Origin: Lobosporangium transversale
Taxonomy: Eukaryota; Mortierellomycota; Mortierellomycetes; Mortierellales; Mortierellaceae
DNA length: 64,000 nucleotides
Direction of reading: 5' to 3'
NCBI RefSeq assembly: GCF_002105155.1
Contig: NW_019028980.1
Location: 1,550,001-1,614,000 of the forward strand
In this document: one piece after another, positions 49,223 to 59,892 of the stretch
Position numbering within the stretch: the first letter of the stretch is position 1
How the letters are laid out: each line of letters opens with the position of its first letter
Made by a program: the position numbers and the translations under genes
The notes under the pieces: generated by a model
Database searches by the model: none
Seen by the model: only the letters and a program-made list of their open reading frames with translations
Told to the model about the DNA's origin: nothing

Positions 49223-50083
49223 CAAAACAAGTTGAGAATTGCAAATTAAATGAGCAATGTATTCCAGAGGTTTGTAAATTAGGGCCTTAAAAAAAGAAAA
49301 AAGAAAAATTCATAAAGTACATTATAACAAAAAGCACCAGACCCCAGCCTGTGTACCTAAAAATGAGCGAATGACTGAAGAGACCACACAGTGATTTTGC
49401 ATCTCACCTAGTTTTTACTGGGCTCTAGAACACTTCGTTTGAGAACCAAAGTCACCATTGAATTTCCTCACGCGTACCTGGTGTTTAGTGACTAGCCACC
49501 AATATTAGCATGATGGAACATGCATCAGTTGCTTTCGACAGTGCGGCCGATCTGCCTTGATAGGGTGGGATGTGTAACAAAGCATCTGCAACATAGCAGT
49601 GGATCCTGTTTAGATGCACTTTACATGAAAATCCTGACAATCAAAAGAGCACGGCTGTTAGGGAATGTCTTTCTCAGGGTCTATTTTTTAAGGTTGCGGC
49701 TCCACTTTGAGTTCTTTGCAGCCTTACCAAAAACAAACAAACAAACAAACAAACAAACAAACAAACTCTATCAGGACATTAGGATAGGATGGAAAGAGTG
49801 CACAGACCACGGTAGGAAAGAAAGAAGAAGAAGATTGTCCAAGATTGTCAAGACAGAAAGGAAAGCAGAAGATGAAGCAGACAAATATAAAAGCTTATTA
49901 GGTATCGCAAAGATCTTTTCATATGAGAAAAAGGTCCCACAATGACTCGATGCTGTCGAAGGCTGTGACAAAAGAAAAGAATGCAAGCCATTATGCCTCT
50001 GAAAACGTATAAAAGGATCTCTCTTTCCTCTCTTCCTTGGCTCCTCACCGCAAAGCAGCAGGTAAAACTGTTCAACATGTTTC
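46841..50083 (+). repeat. Palindrome left arm (3243 bp)
   Basis: Each base pairs with its partner so that the two coordinates sum to 106243, from 46841/59402 to 50083/56160. Anchors checked along the arm keep that constant sum, so there are no net indels even across A(20-30) runs. Encoded frames in both arms are identical. The inner boundary is sharp at 50083/56160; the outer boundary is the first mismatch beyond 46841/59402, after which homology continues at lower identity. Confidence 0.92.
47697..48401 (+). CDS. Unit B protein, copy 2
   Basis: This 234-codon paralogue of the gene at 28743 has the same duplicated GKRKEPSGSP blocks, basic patches and WRRTFKYDSSNP C-terminal segment. It differs by substitutions and by an in-frame insertion, GSTNKD, before the C-terminal domain. 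It is identical in translation to the inverted copy at 57842-58546. Promoter elements (CACGTG at 47580, TATTTAAGG) are retained. Function is unknown. Confidence 0.65.
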   Translation: MHTIGKRKEPSGSPTLRDIQSSKRQRNEKTQGEEEIEDNQYNTTSTTITTLTTSSSTTTVSYSTGKRKEPSGSPLQHDIQVSKKQRNEKTQGQEEIEDNHYTMTSSSTKVVTATTTAPSSAIAVSHFVAASGFVSHHVAVKKAEPNTINNIGGNNSGVKHDATKTSAASTSGSTNKDNGASSTSSWRRTFKYDSSNPSRVHRTFIYDPVTSTTFILTSSMFMCGYETTRVSKEQ

Positions 50084-50630
50084 CACAAATTGATTGGCGC
50101 AACTTTAGCCAGTAGCTCATGATATGTGGGGAGTGGGGATGAAGCTCAGAGAGTCTTCTCTGTTGGGGCCCAGGTAGATCTCCTCTGAGTCTGCGGAAAC
50201 CAGGTGGGGGGCGCGCAACCAGACCACCTCCTCGTGGTGCGCCTTGGGCTGTCTGCTCTCAGCAGCAGGCAGGCGAAGAGTCTGGCACTTCTTTCTTATC
50301 ACATCATCATATTTATGCTATTCGCAGCTACTTGTCAACACTGTGGTATTCATGTTGGACATGATTATATGGTGATGTCTTTCATGATAAGGAGGACGCA
50401 ACTCTTATTGTCCTTGTTCTTGAGCCTGAGTCTCGTCTTGGGCAAGTGCGCCACCAAATTGAAACATACGCACTCATCAATAACATCTTCAGCCTTGTTC
50501 AGACGTTCTTTTCTTAAAGTCACTGAATGAACGCCTCCATTTCGGCAATTCCATCGCAACATGCATCTTCAGCCATTGAACATTTCTGAATTAGCTCAAT
50601 TGCTCGAAGACATGAGCATTCTTGTTGGCG
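49431..50630 (+). repeat. Module C, copy 2
   Basis: The block matches 21339-22612. The part up to 50083 lies in the palindrome arm and the rest lies in the spacer. It includes an (AAAC)n microsatellite near 49733-49766 and a GC-rich segment with inverted repeats near 50115-50290. Confidence 0.8.
50208..50246. other. GC-rich imperfect hairpin in module C
   Basis: CCAC-CTCCTC-GTGG forms a short perfect hairpin nested between GCGC arms. The same sequence is kept in copy 1 near 22198-22236 although surrounding bases differ. It could be a structured RNA element or a chance inverted repeat. Confidence 0.35.
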
Positions 50631-51369
50631 AAAAAAAAAAAAAAAAAAACTCGAAAGTTGCCTACCCGTCTGTAAGGATTTTCATATTGTCTTTCTCAAG
50701 CGTTTGTAAGGATATTCATATTGTCTTTCTCGAACGTCTATATTTCATATCAATACAGTCCATGACTAAATACTAAGCCTATCTCAAACACCTATAGGAG
50801 AGCATTGGCTTCAAATTTGGCAGGAAGTTCCAATTGACAGACGCTTCCAGAAGAAGTACCATGCCATCTTGATGAATGTCTTTTGTTCTCAGGATGCGAT
50901 AGCCTTCAAAACCATACAAGCCATAGCACCGTCATATGTGGTCATCTAATTTACTCATTCAACTAAGGTCCACAGCTCCACCATAAAAGAGATTGAATGC
51001 TCCTTCAAGACCGAGACTCATATTTATCCTTGGGGTTGCTAACTCTACTACCGTTGGAACAAAGATATGAACGTGATCAAGAGGACAAGTGCATCCAAGC
51101 CCAATTCCTCGGTCTGCTATTTCGGAATCTGTACTCTGGAGATCTAAGAGAGAAGACGGTAAAGGTATATCGTTGACTGATCTCTCAAGTGTAGTGTACT
51201 GAGCACGACTATGCTGTTCATTTTAATAGCTCATGGTGTGCTTTTCATATCCCCACTCATCGTCAGGGAAGGCATCATGGTCACCTCGCCTTCAGCCAAT
51301 TGTCGCAAATACACAGTACAAAGCCTTGGATGGGAATGTGACCAGTGGAGCAAACAACATCAATTGTTA
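50631..51369. pseudogene. Decayed accessory sequence
   Basis: No intact gene is present. The sequence at 50810-51060 resembles, at low identity, the outer part of unit B as seen at 59030-59290. The sequence at 51160-51240 recurs inverted at 56080-56150. A fragment with SPRLQPIVANTQYKALDG also appears in decayed form at about 55960-56041. These are relics of an older repeated gene. Confidence 0.45.
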
Positions 51370-51575
51370 AACAGAAACAACGCAGCAATCTATTCAAGCC
51401 AAGTGGGTTGCAGGAGTCAAGTGAAAGGCATCTGCAAAAGCTTTGGAAGACATGTATTTTCTCACTCTTGTCACGCGCAAGTGGCCAAGATTTTAAGAAA
51501 TAGGATTAATGCGTTACTCAAAAGAGAAATGAGAAAACCTTTCATTCTGTCCTCATTCATCCAAGTGCTACCGAC

Positions 51576-51765
51576 ATGACAGAGCACCAATACCAACAAT
51601 TCCGAAGGGCTGGCATAATTGAGAAAGTACCTTCGCAAGCAATGGCAACTCAGCCTGCCATGTGAGTCTGCAAGACATTCGGGATGTGTTTCCAGATGCA
51701 CAGCGATTCAAGCTGGAGGAACTTCCTATTCCATTCCTCATAGACCCTAATGGGAACAGGTATGC
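51576..51765 (+). pseudogene. Broken exon 1 of LRR copy 3
   Basis: This is the N-module exon beginning MTEHQYQQFRRAG. It carries the same 19-base deletion as copy 2 (junction 51628/51629), giving a frameshift and early stop. The GTATGC donor at its end is intact. Confidence 0.85.
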
Positions 51766-51807
51766 TACTGATTATGGTGCGCTTTATCAATCATCTTTTG
51801 AAAATAA

Positions 51808-54132
51808 ATGAAGCTCAATCTGGCATATATCTGTCTTCTTGTTAGAGTCGAGCCACCATGCATTGGATTCTATCCTTACAAGATCCTGGATGTCATTACA
51901 GAAGCGCCGCAGCTAAGCAGCAGCGACAGTAGCAGCAGCAGCACCGAAGCTAGCAACGCCAACACCAGCAACACCAGCATTGACGCCAACACTAGCACAA
52001 ATAGCACTGACAATACCAACTGTAGCTGCAATAACAACAGCAATCACAACACCGTCATCCACTTGCCTACATTGAGAAAGTCGTCAAAGCAGGCCTCTCA
52101 GGATACTCTTTTACCATTATCAAACTTGATTCAATCTTTCAATTCGCTCCTTACTACACGCAACAATGCATATATCGAGGTGATCAGCTCTAACCTTGAG
52201 AAGGTTGCAGATGTGCTCTTGGAGGCCAAAGAGAAGGATGACAAGGTGGCTAATCTGCTGTTGGAAACCAAAGAAAAGGACAGCGAGCTGCATAAACTGA
52301 AAGACAAGATGCTTAATCTGGTATTGGAAACCAAAGAGAAGGACAGCGAGATGTTTAAACTACAAGAGAAGATGTTTAAACTACAATTGGAAGCTAAGGA
52401 GAAGGATGACATAATACAACATCAAGGCCCTGACAAGCTTGCTACCCTTCAAAAGCATGTCCATGCTATCCTTAAGCAGAACGTTGAGCTCCACGAATAC
52501 GTAATTCCTCGACTGTTTATCATTCTACCTGTCGATCACACCAAGTGGGATCCAACGAATGTCTTGAAGAACAAAATTCGTGTTCATTTCCTATGTGAAT
52601 GTGGAGATCACACTGCAATGACAAGCAAGAATAGTCAGAAGCCACTCCATATCACCAAACATGATGGATATGAGATCCGAAGCAGCACAGAATTCTTCCG
52701 CAAGTACGGAAAGCACATGTTCATCCTTTTAAAGTGGCTCAAGTTAGGAATGACCTCGTCTACATCTCTGGCACCATCCCCAAATTTGATGGATGCTGGT
52801 ATCGATTGTTCAATCGACTATATGGAAGCACTCTCTAAGGAGGATCCAGGCCTGAGCAACATTGCTACAATCGATGACTATGATGGACTGAAAGGATCAG
52901 ATTTCCAAAATGTGTGGACATCCCTTCGAACCAATGATGAAGATAGGCAATTTGAGGATTTGTACAGGATCATGAGCGAAACAGGGCATGCCAAATGGGT
53001 CCGTCCCGATCACTGTTGCTCGATGTATGAAGATAAAGAACAGAAGGCGTTTATAAATGCAGTGGAAGTGAATAGTGGCAAATATAACGGGCATCTTGGT
53101 AAAGTAACTATCACACTCAGGTCCAGAGAGAGAGCTAAAGGTCTTTTCGATGCACTAAGCAGGTCAATACGAGTTTACGAGTTGGATATCACATTTGGCT
53201 GGGATTGGACTGAGACTGATCTTGAAGCATTTGAGAATGCTTTGGAGGTGTCGAGTGTATCGATTCTTCGACTTGGGCTTGCACGAACTCAAAGGAATGC
53301 TGGTATAAAAGATTCAATACCCGCGCGATATGAAAGACTTATTCGCGTCATAGAGCTCAGTAACATGAAAACAATCCATATTACTCTATCTCAGGATCTC
53401 ATGAAACTTCTCAGTTTACGACTCGCAAAAATTTCGCACCTTCATAAGCTATCTTTTGGGGTGAAGGCTCTATCGATTGAAGCCAGCGAATTACAAGGGC
53501 TTATAAATTTACTCATGACTAACACGACATTGACGACTTTGAACTTGACCAACAACTCAATTTTTGATAAAGAAGTCCTGACACTGTCAGAGGCGCTCAA
53601 GGCCAATACAACTCTAGCGATTTTGGACTTGAGTGACAACTCAGTTGGGGATAAAGGAGCTCTGGCACTGTCGGAGGCGCTCAAGATTAGCAGTAGTTTG
53701 ACCTCTTTGAGGTTGGGTAGCAACTCAATTGGGGATGAAGGAGCTCTGGCACTGTCAGAGGCGCTCAAGGTCAACAGTAGTTTGATGACTTTGGACTTGA
53801 GTTACAACTCAATTAGGGATGGAGGAGCTCTGGCGTTGTCAGAGGCACTCAAGGTTAATACTAGTTTGATGACTATGAACTTGAGCGGCAACTCAATTGG
53901 GAATGAAGGAGCCCTGGCACTGTCAGAGACGCTTAAGGCCAATGCAACTATGACGACTTTGAACTTGTATAACAACCCAATTGGAAAGGATGGAGTCTTG
54001 GCACTGTCAGAGGCACTCAAGGTCAATACAACTTTGACGACTTTGAACTTGGGTCGCAACGCAGTTGGGGATGAAGAAGCTCTGGTAATCTCAGAAGCCC
54101 TCAAGACAAACGCAGTTTTAGCAAAAAAATAA
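51808..54132 (+). CDS. LRR family copy 3, exon 2 intact
   Basis: The exon 2 frame is open for 774 codons from an ATG inside the intron (51808); the normal splice acceptor would start exon 2 at 51846. Without exon 1 the protein lacks most of the N-module but keeps the Asn/Thr linker, the LLExKEKD coiled coil, the central domain (PRLFIILPVDHTKW, FLCECGDHTA) and about seven 28-residue LRRs. Translation from the intronic ATG would add a short hydrophobic leader (MKLNLAYICLLV). The gene sits in the spacer of the palindrome. Whether it is expressed is unknown; it may be a decaying copy. Confidence 0.65.
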   Translation: MKLNLAYICLLVRVEPPCIGFYPYKILDVITEAPQLSSSDSSSSSTEASNANTSNTSIDANTSTNSTDNTNCSCNNNSNHNTVIHLPTLRKSSKQASQDTLLPLSNLIQSFNSLLTTRNNAYIEVISSNLEKVADVLLEAKEKDDKVANLLLETKEKDSELHKLKDKMLNLVLETKEKDSEMFKLQEKMFKLQLEAKEKDDIIQHQGPDKLATLQKHVHAILKQNVELHEYVIPRLFIILPVDHTKWDPTNVLKNKIRVHFLCECGDHTAMTSKNSQKPLHITKHDGYEIRSSTEFFRKYGKHMFILLKWLKLGMTSSTSLAPSPNLMDAGIDCSIDYMEALSKEDPGLSNIATIDDYDGLKGSDFQNVWTSLRTNDEDRQFEDLYRIMSETGHAKWVRPDHCCSMYEDKEQKAFINAVEVNSGKYNGHLGKVTITLRSRERAKGLFDALSRSIRVYELDITFGWDWTETDLEAFENALEVSSVSILRLGLARTQRNAGIKDSIPARYERLIRVIELSNMKTIHITLSQDLMKLLSLRLAKISHLHKLSFGVKALSIEASELQGLINLLMTNTTLTTLNLTNNSIFDKEVLTLSEALKANTTLAILDLSDNSVGDKGALALSEALKISSSLTSLRLGSNSIGDEGALALSEALKVNSSLMTLDLSYNSIRDGGALALSEALKVNTSLMTMNLSGNSIGNEGALALSETLKANATMTTLNLYNNPIGKDGVLALSEALKVNTTLTTLNLGRNAVGDEEALVISEALKTNAVLAKK

Positions 54133-55300
54133 AATAAAATATGACAGCCTTAAGCGTCAAAGAAGGGATACTGATGCTGTTAGCCACACTCTGGACTGTT
54201 TGACCAACTTTGGATCGTTTTTGGGATACTTGACTGATTTGATGGTTGAAAGAGCTCTGGGAGTGGTTAAAGAAAATAGTTTGGTTTAAATAAAGCTTGC
54301 TTGTAACAACCAAGCAGCCATGGCGGCGTTGGTTTTTAATCCAAATATCAAGAAAGATATTAGTATCGATGGCTTCAAGAAGTGTGTCCTCCAGCTAAAG
54401 CAGAGCATTGCGAAGGGAAATATCCACTGCGAGACGTCATTTCACTAAAATCTGCCTATATTGGACAAAGAGAGACTGAAAAGAGTGGGTGTTGGTGGCC
54501 AAGAGCGACCAATACGAACCTATTTCTAATAATTTGCACAATCGTATTAGAGAACCACTTATTAATAAATAAGAAATAAAAAAAAAACTTGTTGGGTTGA
54601 AAATAGAAGACTTCCAAGGCTTGTAACCACAGTATGCTGGCCTTATAACAAACCTCAAGTTCTATGGAAGGCACAACAAACCTACGTCTTTCCTATTGAA
54701 ATTACCATCCTAAAAAGTATAGATCTTTTTTTTTTTTTTCTTTTTCTGAGGGCCAATACTAGGCTCGCCACCGGCCTGAGGATGAGGTTCATGTGCCCAT
54801 GCACGTGGTGAAATGCAAATGTGGCTTGCTCTTTTCTCTCAGGCTCAGTCAAATTCGCCGGCTCTGGTGTACTGCTGAAAGAAAATGCATCGGTAAAAAA
54901 TTCTGAGTCCATAATGTATTTGAATATGTCCATAATGTATTTGAATATGTCCATTTACCGATATGAAGGCTAAATTTCGCAGCTTTAGGCTTTAGGAGGC
55001 AGGCTTGACCAGAAAAAACATGGTAGGAGCACTATTACAATAATGACCACTTCTCGAAGTAGGTCAGGATTTACGATCATTATTTTATTTATGGTTTTAA
55101 ATACATGCTTGCAAAAAAAATCGACCAGCATCGGAAATTGGCTTTGCTCTTTCACCCAAATCGATTTTCTCAGTCTAATTGTAATCGTAAATACGTTAGG
55201 TGCAAAATCCTCAATTACGAATATCGATTTTGGGCGCAGCAACCGGTGTCATGCTTTGGAGATTTTACTTTATTTTTTTTTTTTTTTTTTTTTTTTTAAA
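54133..55300. other. LRR 3' flank and unassigned DNA
   Basis: 54133-54640 is repeated inverted at about 60215-60710 and holds the shared 3' UTR with AATAAA near 54290. 54880-54955 has a short tandem repeat (CATAATGTATTTGAATATGTC, two units). No gene is seen beyond it. Confidence 0.5.
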
Positions 55301-55399
55301 CGAGTGGTTGAGGGTCAGGAGAGACCCATATGTATGGCCTACAGCTCCTTCCAGTCCACCATTGATCAACTTGTACGGCCCTCGGTAAATGTGATCTCG

Positions 55400-56060
55400 C
55401 AGTAGCTAAACTCCTTTGCAAGACTCTGCTTCGGCTGTTGTACATTCTTCTTCAAACCCTTGATTTATATACTCTAAGAGAATTTCAAGCAAACACTGAA
55501 TTACCTAAATATCATGCAACTTGTGCGAATCATTTACTGACTTATTATGACGCACTGTTTATTAAGAAGAGTACTTTCAATAATACTGGGATTCAAGAGT
55601 TGTCTTGCAAGGGGAGAAAGAGGTGCTATCGAAGCATTAAAAAACGATATAGTTATGGCCGTTTGGCTCTCGCAAGCCAGCTTTTTATTCTAAACCAAGT
55701 TATTTTCATGAGCTACCCCATACACTATTTTGATAATCAAATCAGGCAGATAATAAAAAAAAATGTATTCTATGTTTATTGATGGAGATTTTCTCATTTA
55801 TAAAGGGCTATGGCCGCGTTAAACTTGCCTTACTAAATTGCCCTCTATTTCCAAAGTGGCCAAAGAATTGTTGTCTTAAGTGCCTATGATAGAGCCAGTA
55901 CAGTGCGTCTTTCTTCCCAATTTTATTGTCTCTCAAGCCTATAATGGACAAAGTTCTGTTCACTACACTAGTCACACTCCCATCCAAGACTTTGTGCTGT
56001 GTATTTGCGACAATTAATTGAAGGCGGGATGGCCATGACACCTTCCCTCACGATGAGTGG
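55400..56060. pseudogene. Decayed gene tail and LRR fragment (copy 5)
   Basis: 55400-55680 (+) is a relic related to 23636-24050. 55800-55960 (-) is an LRR fragment with a readable LSIIGLRDNKIGKKDAL motif, joined directly to a relic of the 51290-type sequence (RLQLIVANTQHKVLDG). It is a remnant of a further LRR gene on the minus strand, beside the inner edge of the palindrome's right arm. Confidence 0.6.
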
Positions 56061-56159
56061 AGATATAAAAAGCACGCCATGAGCTATTGAAATGAACAGC
56101 ATAGTCGTGTTCAGCATACTACACTTGAGAGATCAGTCAATGATGTATCCAAGCTAGCA

Positions 56160-57696
56160 GAAACATGTTGAACAGTTTTACCTGCTGCTTTGCGGTGAGG
56201 AGCCAAGGAAGAGAGGAAAGAGAGATCCTTTTATACGTTTTCAGAGGCATAATGGCTTGCATTCTTTTCTTTTGTCACAGCCTTCGACAGCATCGAGTCA
56301 TTGTGGGACCTTTTTCTCATATGAAAAGATCTTTGCGATACCTAATAAGCTTTTATATTTGTCTGCTTCATCTTCTGCTTTCCTTTCTGTCTTGACAATC
56401 TTGGACAATCTTCTTCTTCTTTCTTTCCTACCGTGGTCTGTGCACTCTTTCCATCCTATCCTAATGTCCTGATAGAGTTTGTTTGTTTGTTTGTTTGTTT
56501 GTTTGTTTGTTTTTGGTAAGGCTGCAAAGAACTCAAAGTGGAGCCGCAACCTTAAAAAATAGACCCTGAGAAAGACATTCCCTAACAGCCGTGCTCTTTT
56601 GATTGTCAGGATTTTCATGTAAAGTGCATCTAAACAGGATCCACTGCTATGTTGCAGATGCTTTGTTACACATCCCACCCTATCAAGGCAGATCGGCCGC
56701 ACTGTCGAAAGCAACTGATGCATGTTCCATCATGCTAATATTGGTGGCTAGTCACTAAACACCAGGTACGCGTGAGGAAATTCAATGGTGACTTTGGTTC
56801 TCAAACGAAGTGTTCTAGAGCCCAGTAAAAACTAGGTGAGATGCAAAATCACTGTGTGGTCTCTTCAGTCATTCGCTCATTTTTAGGTACACAGGCTGGG
56901 GTCTGGTGCTTTTTGTTATAATGTACTTTATGAATTTTTCTTTTTTCTTTTTTTAAGGCCCTAATTTACAAACCTCTGGAATACATTGCTCATTTAATTT
57001 GCAATTCTCAACTTGTTTTGAAGTAACTCAACGAAGGCAAGAGAGGTATTTGACAGTTGTAGAAGCCAGTAAAGGTGTGAAAGCCTCGCTGCCAAGCGGT
57101 GCAGTTCAGCACTGCAGCGATACGAGTCCATCTCCCTCTTAGTCAATAGCTGACTATTTTATTTTCTCCCTAATACGCGAGGTACAGTCCGTAATACATC
57201 AAGGATACATGCAAAGAGGGATAGTAATGTATTACAGTGGCAAAATGGTGAACAGATCCGAAACCCAAAGGGGTTATAGCTGATCTTCGCCCGACTTCAA
57301 AGCAGATTCTTTAAGATTATTGATTTTCCCATACCTGGATATCATCAACGGGGTCCAAGTCTAAAGTGTCCAGTAGAGGTAGTCCTAGGAAGAATGTTTA
57401 TGAGAAAATGCATGGAAAGCAAGAGATTCAAGCAGTGCGGACAAATGACATAGGAAAGTGAATTAGCAGGCTCATTGATGCTCTTACAAGTTTCATTCGG
57501 AAGGTGGCGGACCAAGTCTGGCCTAATTGAAGCCGTAGAAAGAAGGGAGCATTGGATCACCATGTAGCGAGCATTGAGAAAATAAAAAATACTGTTTGTA
57601 ATAGCTTTGAGAGACAAAAGGTAATTTTATTAAAGCAATTAAAACAAACCTTCCAAAGGCTTAGCACTATATATACTGGTATATGAGTAATTTTGT

Positions 57697-57730
<34 letters not shown>

Positions 57731-59402
57731 CACAATACAAAACAATCATATGAAATGAGAGTTTTTTTTTTTTTTTTTTTTTTTTATATATAATTTTTTG
57801 AGGGGAGTATCCAGGCCATTTCCAGTAATACATGGCCTTGCTTATTGCTCTTTGGATACTCTTGTTGTTTCGTACCCACACATGAACATTGAAGAGGTCA
57901 AGATGAAGGTAGTTGAGGTTACTGGATCATATATAAACGTTCTATGTACTCTGCTAGGATTGCTGCTGTCATACTTGAACGTTCGCCTCCATGACGAGGT
58001 CGACGAGGCACCATTATCTTTATTGGTTGATCCCGAAGTCGAAGCTGCTGAGGTTTTGGTGGCGTCATGCTTGACGCCACTGTTGTTGCCACCAATATTG
58101 TTGATTGTATTTGGTTCAGCCTTCTTAACAGCAACATGATGAGAAACGAACCCTGAGGCGGCAACAAAGTGCGATACCGCAATAGCTGACGATGGAGCAG
58201 TCGTTGTTGCTGTTACTACTTTTGTGCTCGAGCTTGTCATGGTATAGTGGTTGTCTTCTATTTCCTCTTGTCCTTGTGTCTTTTCGTTTCGCTGTTTCTT
58301 TGACACTTGAATATCATGCTGCAAAGGGCTGCCGGAAGGCTCTTTGCGCTTCCCTGTGGAATATGATACCGTAGTAGTTGATGATGAGGTAGTCAGCGTT
58401 GTTATTGTAGTGCTTGTCGTGTTATATTGGTTATCTTCTATTTCTTCTTCTCCCTGTGTCTTTTCATTTCGTTGTCTCTTTGAGCTTTGAATGTCACGCA
58501 GAGTAGGGCTGCCAGAGGGTTCTTTGCGTTTACCAATGGTATGCATTTTTTTTTTCTGAATGAACTATTGGGAATTCAGTTGGTAGAGAAAGGAAAAGTT
58601 GAAGAAGTGTTCAGGTTGTTGAAAGCTAAAATCAAGCCTTAAATAGGCATATTTTGTCACGTGAAGCCAATAGTTACGCGCGACGCGTCTATCTTGCCCA
58701 TGTGTGGGCAGTCATTTTATGGTTTAACATGTCAACTACTCGTAGCATTTCTCTTAAGCCCGAGTCTTGTCTTGGCAAGTGCGCCACCAAATTGGAACAT
58801 GTGCACTCAATAACATCATCGGCTTTGTTCAGGTATTCCTTCCTACAGTCACTGAATGGATGCCTCCATTTTGACAATTCGATCGCAACGTGCATCTTCA
58901 GTCAATGAACATTTCTGAATTAGTCGAATTAGTCGAAGCCATGAGCATCTTTCTTGGCAAAAAAAAGAAAAATAAAAATCTCGAAATTGCGTACGGGTCT
59001 GCAAGGATTTTCATGTTGTCTTGCTCAAGCATGTATAGGAGAGCATTGAGCTAAAGTATGGGTAAGAAGAGGATCTAATAGGTCCTGGAGGAAGTACCAT
59101 ACTGTCTCGACCAAAGTTTATCATTGCAAAGATGCGATCATCTTCAAACTATACAAACCACCGCACCATCAAGTGTGCTCATCTACTTTTTGACTCAATT
59201 TACTCGCTCAGTCAGGGCCTACAGTTCGGTCATACCAGTTAAATATTTCTATAAAGATGGAGGCTCGTATTTTCCCTTGGGTTAGAGTTTTTGGGAGTAT
59301 CCTAGATCAGCACCTTGCGCGCCACAAACACGGCAGTCCAGGGCAATGAAGTTGGTCTGTTCTTCCTGGTTTGTACGAGAGTCAAGGCCTTGGCTTCGAG
59401 TG
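56160..59402 (-). repeat. Palindrome right arm (3243 bp)
   Basis: This is the inverted partner of 46841-50083, in register without indels throughout the anchors checked. It contains truncated module C copy 3 (56160-56812) and most of unit B copy 3. Confidence 0.92.
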
Positions 59403-59733
59403 ACATAAGTATCTCCATCATATTCTGAATGTGATCAGTAGCTTTCGCAGATTCGAGTCAGTTATTACAAAGGTGCAGAGAAAAAAATGTTACCCAATTC
59501 GTATTCAACAGTGCATTGTTGGAGAATACTAGTTTGAGCACAAGGTTGTAGAGACGAGATAGCAGGCCTAATAGCTAGAGGGGCAGCAAGGGAGGCAAAG
59601 ATGACATTGGCTGCAGAATGGGGTCGTTACAATATCGATGGTGTTTCCATGTCTGAAGGGTTCAGTTCTGAAAGGTGTTGATTAAGCAACGCATTTCCTT
59701 TTTCACAAGATCAAAATGGTCTGTACTCAAAAC
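57021..59733 (-). repeat. Unit B, copy 3 (inverted)
   Basis: The unit is identical to copy 2 inside the palindrome arm (to 59402). Beyond it, to about 59733, homology continues with substitutions and small indels such as the longer T-rich stretch near 59480. It ends inside the sequence equivalent to 46530. Confidence 0.8.
57842..58546 (-). CDS. Unit B protein, copy 3
   Basis: This 234-codon gene is identical in translation to the copy at 47697-48401, being the same sequence in the other palindrome arm. It has the NLS-like basic patches, the duplicated N-terminal blocks and the WRRTFKYD C-terminal segment. Identity with copy 2 but not copy 1 fits recent duplication or gene conversion within the palindrome. 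Confidence 0.65.
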   Translation of the reverse strand: MHTIGKRKEPSGSPTLRDIQSSKRQRNEKTQGEEEIEDNQYNTTSTTITTLTTSSSTTTVSYSTGKRKEPSGSPLQHDIQVSKKQRNEKTQGQEEIEDNHYTMTSSSTKVVTATTTAPSSAIAVSHFVAASGFVSHHVAVKKAEPNTINNIGGNNSGVKHDATKTSAASTSGSTNKDNGASSTSSWRRTFKYDSSNPSRVHRTFIYDPVTSTTFILTSSMFMCGYETTRVSKEQ

Positions 59734-59858
59734 GACAGGAGTTCAAGTGACCAGTTTGACTTGATGACTGGGATCAGAGGCAAGTCCTGGCCGCAGGCTG
59801 AACGATGGCTTTGAAGGACGTTTTGTGGTAATTATTCTTCATACACATACTTTACACC

Positions 59859-59892
<34 letters not shown>

